Source: Acorus gramineus
Lineage: Eukaryota; Streptophyta; Magnoliopsida; Acorales; Acoraceae
Assembly (NCBI GenBank): GCA_030737835.1
Contig: CM060857.1
Coordinates: 10,669,030 to 10,733,029, forward strand
Direction: 5' to 3'
DNA length: 64,000 nt
Positions 59,962 to 64,000 of the stretch are shown piece after piece; positions within the stretch are counted from its first letter, which is position 1; each line of letters begins with the position of its first letter. The notes below the pieces were generated by a model. It did no database searches. It had not been told where the DNA came from and saw only the letters and a list, made by a program, of their open reading frames with translations. The position numbers were made by a program, and so were the translations under genes.

Positions 59962-61425
59962 ATGAGATGGGAGGTTGAATGTGTGGAGGACGTGATGAGC
60001 CGCCACTCGAGAGGAGGACACGGTGATGGCGATGGTGAGGATGATGAGGAGAGGTTCTACGAGTCCCTCGATCGGATCCTCTCCTCCTCCTGCTCCTCCA
60101 CCTCCGCCTCCGACGACGAAGTCCCCTCCCAGCCCTCCGATCGCCGCTTCTTCACCCCCACGTCGTCGTCGTCGTCTCTCGCCTCCTCCGTCTACGAGGT
60201 CTGGATGTCGGAACCGATGTCCGTTCAGGAGCGACGCAGGCGCCTCCTCCAGCAGTTCGGACTCGCCGGCGACGGCTGCATCTCCCGCCTCCGATTGACG
60301 GCGGCGGAAGAGGACGACGACGACGCGGCGAGGTTCGGCCGGTCGGTGGCCTGCGATCAAATCAGGACCGGGAGGGAGGCGGACCTCGGGTCCATCGCCC
60401 GGTCCAAATCCGAGAGCTCCGTTGATTCGTCGTCTCCTCCTCCAATTCAGTGCATTCGGGCGTCGTCGCCGCCGCGGTCTTTGGAGGGATTGGACGACGG
60501 TGGAGGAAGCGGAAGGGGGAGGGAGAGGCCGCCGCACCATCAGCAGAGGTACTGCACGATAAAGAACCTGGACAACGGGGAGGAGTTCGTGGTGAATGGG
60601 ATTCGGGAGGACGGGACGTGGGACAAGCTCAGGGAGGTCGGGACGGGGCGGCAGTTGACGGCGGAGGAGTTCAACATGTCCGTCGTCGGGCATTCCCCGA
60701 TCGTCCAGGAGCTTATGCGGAGGCAGAACTTCGAGGACTCCTCGAAGGGCTCAACCGCATCGGCGGGGGATGGTGGGGCCAACAATGGGGGAGGGTCCAA
60801 GGGGAGGAGGAAGGGAGGGTGGTTGAGGAGCATCAAGAACACGGTCACTGGGGCTTCTCATAAGGAGAGGAGGAGCAGCGACGAGAGGGACACGTCTTCC
60901 GAGAAGGGCGGGAGGAGGTCCAGCTCCGCGACGGATGACAGCCAGGACGCGCAGTTCCACCATATGAACGGCGGGGGATGTGGTCCGGAGAGGGCCAAGG
61001 TGCGGCAATATGGGAAGTCGTGCAAGGAGCTCTCGGCACTGTACATGAGCCAGGACATCCGGGCCCACCACGGCTCGATTTGGGCCGTCCGGTTCAGTTT
61101 GGATGGTCGGTACCTCGCCAGCGCCGGGGAGGACAGGGTGATCCATGTCTGGCAGGTCTCGGAGGCCGAGTGTAAGGGGGAGCTTCTGGTGCTTGGTGAG
61201 GAGGGGAATTTGAATCTTTGCAGTGAGTCGCCCGAACCTTTGGTGGGCTTGGATGGGGGTTATTTGGAGAGAAGGAAGAGAGGGAAGGGATCGAACCATA
61301 GGAAGTCTGTGAGCTTGGACCAAATTGCAGTGCCGGAGCATGTCTTTTCACTATCGGAGAAGCCGGTGTGCTCTTTCCGGGGGCATCTTGATGACGTGCT
61401 CGACCTCTCATGGTCGAAGTCTCTG
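59962..61425 (+). CDS. WD40-repeat protein (plant WDR44/YMR102C-like), first exon, 3'-partial
   Basis: ATG at 59962 opens 488 codons to a donor CTG|GTTAGT at 61425/61426 (phase 0); further exons lie beyond the window. The N-terminus is acidic and Ser-rich (EDDEERFYESLDRILSS). SVYEVWMSEPMSVQERRRRL and the block CTIKNLDNGEEFVVNGIRED..LTAEEF..GHSPIVQELMRR are family hallmarks. A basic Ser-rich linker (GWLRSIKNTVTG) precedes the WD repeats. The first is at about 364-399 (IRAHHGSIWAVRFSLDGR..HVW); the second begins SFRGHLDDVLDLSWSKSL at 471-488. Homologues continue with LSSSMDKTVRLW. The function of plant members is poorly defined; WD40 propellers serve as interaction platforms. Exonic GC is far above the flanks. 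The start is supported by the leader and lack of upstream homology. Confidence 0.92.
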
Positions 61426-64000
61426 GTTAGTTTCTCATTCTATTGTCCGTCTCTTTGAAATTACTTAGAGATCCTGCAATTGATGTGGATTTAAGTGGAA
61501 TGCATCAAATTCATTTATTTTTGCATTGTCATTCATTTTTCTTCATAATGGGTCAAACCACCTTTTCCATCTGTTTTTCCTGCCCATACCTGTTGGTAGT
61601 ATCATCGATTTATGAAGTTTGGGGCATAGGGACGAAAAATACCATGAACTTTACAGATTTCTTTCATGTGGGATGGGGAGTAATGAGGGAAAGTATGTTG
61701 AAGATATGGAATATATATGTGATGGATCTTATATTTGGGCAAAAAAACAGGGGGTGGAAGAATGATCTGAGCAGCTGTTTTTTTAAACGTCTTTCCTGTG
61801 ACCAGAACTCCTTTGATGTTTCTCATTTTATCTAAACAACTGCATTTTATGAAAAAGAATATTTTGGAACCTGCGCGGTTCCCTAATTGATTTTGCTTAG
61901 TTCAGAACTGCAGCATCGGGCCTCTTGCCCCTGTGAGCAACTATTACCCTGCATGCTTTTAACCATTTGATCAATAAGTGAATTAGTCAGAAGGGATTTT
62001 AGTAATTAGTCAACTGAATTTAGAACAACTAATGAAGCATTGCATCAATGCTTGCTATTTTCCCCCCCAAAAAGTAAGTACAGCATTACATCAGACTACA
62101 TTACAATTTTTAGAATTCAGATTGTTTTTGTGAGGGTATGGGCTCTTCATACTTTGTTTTTGTGAGGGTATGGGAGCTTCATCCAAAATTACCATGAATG
62201 AAATGGAAATACTTATTATGGAGATTTACAATGATTATAAAGAGAGAGGATACAATTTGAAAGTACAATATATGTTCTTTTTACTCTTGGTCATTAGACA
62301 CATAATACATTAAATATCCAAGAAATTTGTTTGTAATAATTATGTTCCAGGACTGGAAAATATAATATGGTTTATGTTTTATAGATAGGAGGCATTTTAT
62401 CGGAAAGGCGTTTTAAAGTAACACCAGAATCTGAACAATTGAAGAATATAAAGAATAATATATAAGGAGTTTTGCATAAAGAAAGGGAAGAATGTATGAG
62501 AGCATGAGCATGCTATAGAAAATGTCATGCTATGACAAAAGAGGTTGTTCCACCAATAAGTGCTACAAATGGTAGCATGCAGATCTTGATTCTTAATTCC
62601 TTCATGTAATTGCTATTGGAATCTTTTCCTTTAAAAAAAAGATATATATTAATAGTTGGGGGTGCATATGTTCTAAAGTCCAATTATTTTGGGCAAAATG
62701 GGTGGTGTCACTAGTTTTTCATTAATGGAAGTACAACTGCAGTTCGTAAACCACGTTATAAGGCGGCAAGCTGAGCTAAATGTTATTTTGAAAAAAATAT
62801 TCTTCACAGATAAGCTCTTATCAGATTTTTTGGTAGAGACCATGACAGCATCCTCTACCTGCTTAAATAACTCAAGAGAACCAGATTTATCACTTCTCCC
62901 ATTACCCAGCTTCTTGTCATATAGATATCATCGAAACCCATCATATTGTCTGACAGATTGCAAAAGGAGCATAAAATTCTATCAGGTAGCTCTTAGTGAA
63001 AATGAGTAGATTTAAAATGTTTTAGATGCATGTATTTTAGATAAACACCCATGCATAGTAATTATGTGAATTTGCCTTTTCTTTTATGTTTTTTTTTAAT
63101 TGATAGTCCTATAAACTGATTTAGGAGCTAGAGAGCTGCACCTTGATTTCATATAAAAATTGCATTTTCTTGTATTCCTTAAGTCAGAGAAAATTACGAT
63201 ACTAAACTGAACAAAAGAAAAAGAAAGGAATAGAAATGAACATATTAATATGGCTTGTATGTATGGAAGCAAGTTTAAGAAACTATATAGTATAGTACCC
63301 AATACGACTAACGTAAGATAGTGAGAGGGGCTGGTTCATCTGTATGCGACCAGATATGTTGGTTTAATTTTGGTTGCCAAGAAAAAAATCATGTCGTCAT
63401 CTGCGGACAACAAATTCCATTTTCTATTATATAGCCTGTAGGAAAGCATGTCTTAAATCAGAATGTTCAGGACATGCGACTGACCAGATACATTGCCTGA
63501 TTATTTGTTCCAACTTGTCTGGCATATTTTAGCAATAGTTGTACATTGTTTCCGTCGTCCACGGTTCAGTTTTTTTCTCTTATGATCCTGAATTCAAATT
63601 TATCCATATGAGATTTCTGTAAAATAAACCATCCATATTCCATATAAGTAATTATGTAATTTTCTCCCTCTAAGAGGAGCTAAAGTTTGAAAGCAATTAT
63701 CAGTGAATTTAATGCTGAATTCTGAATTGATGTCCAATATAACCCCTTAACATCACTACCACTGCCACCCATTTCTCTCTTGGATCACTTCGAAGTAGGA
63801 AAATCTAAAAAGTTGAGACAATATTTATGATGCACAAGGTTCCATTGATTACATGAATGGTGTGTGCTTCCGTACACTACATGTGAAAGTTTCTTATGAC
63901 ATCTGAATAAGTTTAATATGTGTAGACGATAAAAATCAAAAGGTATGTACATCACAACCAGCCAAGTTCAGTAGTTTACTCTGTGTTAGTAATTGCTGCT
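61426..64000 (+). other. WD40 gene intron 1, at least 2.6 kb, no exon seen
   Basis: The next expected exon (a WD repeat starting around SSSMDKT) is not found before the window ends. The sequence is AT-rich with an adjacent 26-bp direct repeat, TTTTTGTGAGGGTATGGG, at about 62125 and 62157. Frames such as 62689-63009 have no domain. Confidence 0.7.

Noticed and set aside
59878..60693. 271-codon minus-strand frame opposite the WD40 exon
   Set aside because: Shadow of a GC-rich exon; the plus frame has clear family homology.

Overview
The window is nuclear DNA of a flowering plant. The genes have introns with GT/AG borders, GC-rich exons sit in very AT-rich surroundings, and most of the space is transposable elements. 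The GC-rich coding style of the ERF, WD40 and DUF1218 genes, together with a long Tekay/Del-type LTR, suggests a monocot or another lineage with GC-rich genes. That is inference; the species cannot be read from the sequence.

Four genes are credibly intact. (1) At the left edge is the 3' part of a four-membrane-span DUF1218 (lignin-modifier/VCC-like) gene on +. (2) Tail to tail with it, on -, is a complete four-exon gene for the mitochondrial import-motor subunit PAM16/TIM16 (stop at 4143, start codon at 8734). (3) At 21806-22602 (+) is a two-exon AP2/ERF transcription factor of the DREB A-6/ERF group I type. (4) At 59962 to the right edge (+) is the first exon of a WD40 gene of the plant WDR44/YMR102C-like family. 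A fifth gene, a GPI-anchored phytocyanin at 42996-44070, carries frame damage in both exons and looks like a pseudogene, unless sequencing errors explain it. I see no operons and no shared pathway; these are unrelated neighbours.

The rest is layered mobile DNA. From 0.4 to 3.0 kb, the DUF1218 intron holds a palindromic element and a MULE-type element with an exact 9-bp target duplication. From 9.9 to 17.6 kb there are a GC-rich Pack-MULE-like element, a 3.1-kb Gypsy-type solo LTR flanked by two 280-bp direct repeats, an older LTR with a nested 477-bp solo LTR (perfect TCATA duplication), a SINE with a 14-bp duplication, and a hAT-like element. At 18.7 and 22.6 kb are two short solo LTRs of one family; the second landed on the stop codon of the ERF gene. 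From 26.1 to 32.1 kb is a complete but dead Ty1/copia element with a perfect CCTTG duplication. At 33.56 kb is a scrap of plastid rpl20. From 34.7 to 39 kb are an inverted relative of the 14.6-kb LTR, a field of degenerate 'TGTAACTGAATTT' motifs and a terminal-inverted-repeat element. From 40.6 to 46.5 kb, five palindromic elements surround the phytocyanin pseudogene. From 46.5 to 59.3 kb the DNA is AT-rich with few recognisable features.

No convincing RNA gene, CRISPR array or novel enzymatic system is visible. The unusual content is in transposon architecture and transposon-gene junctions.
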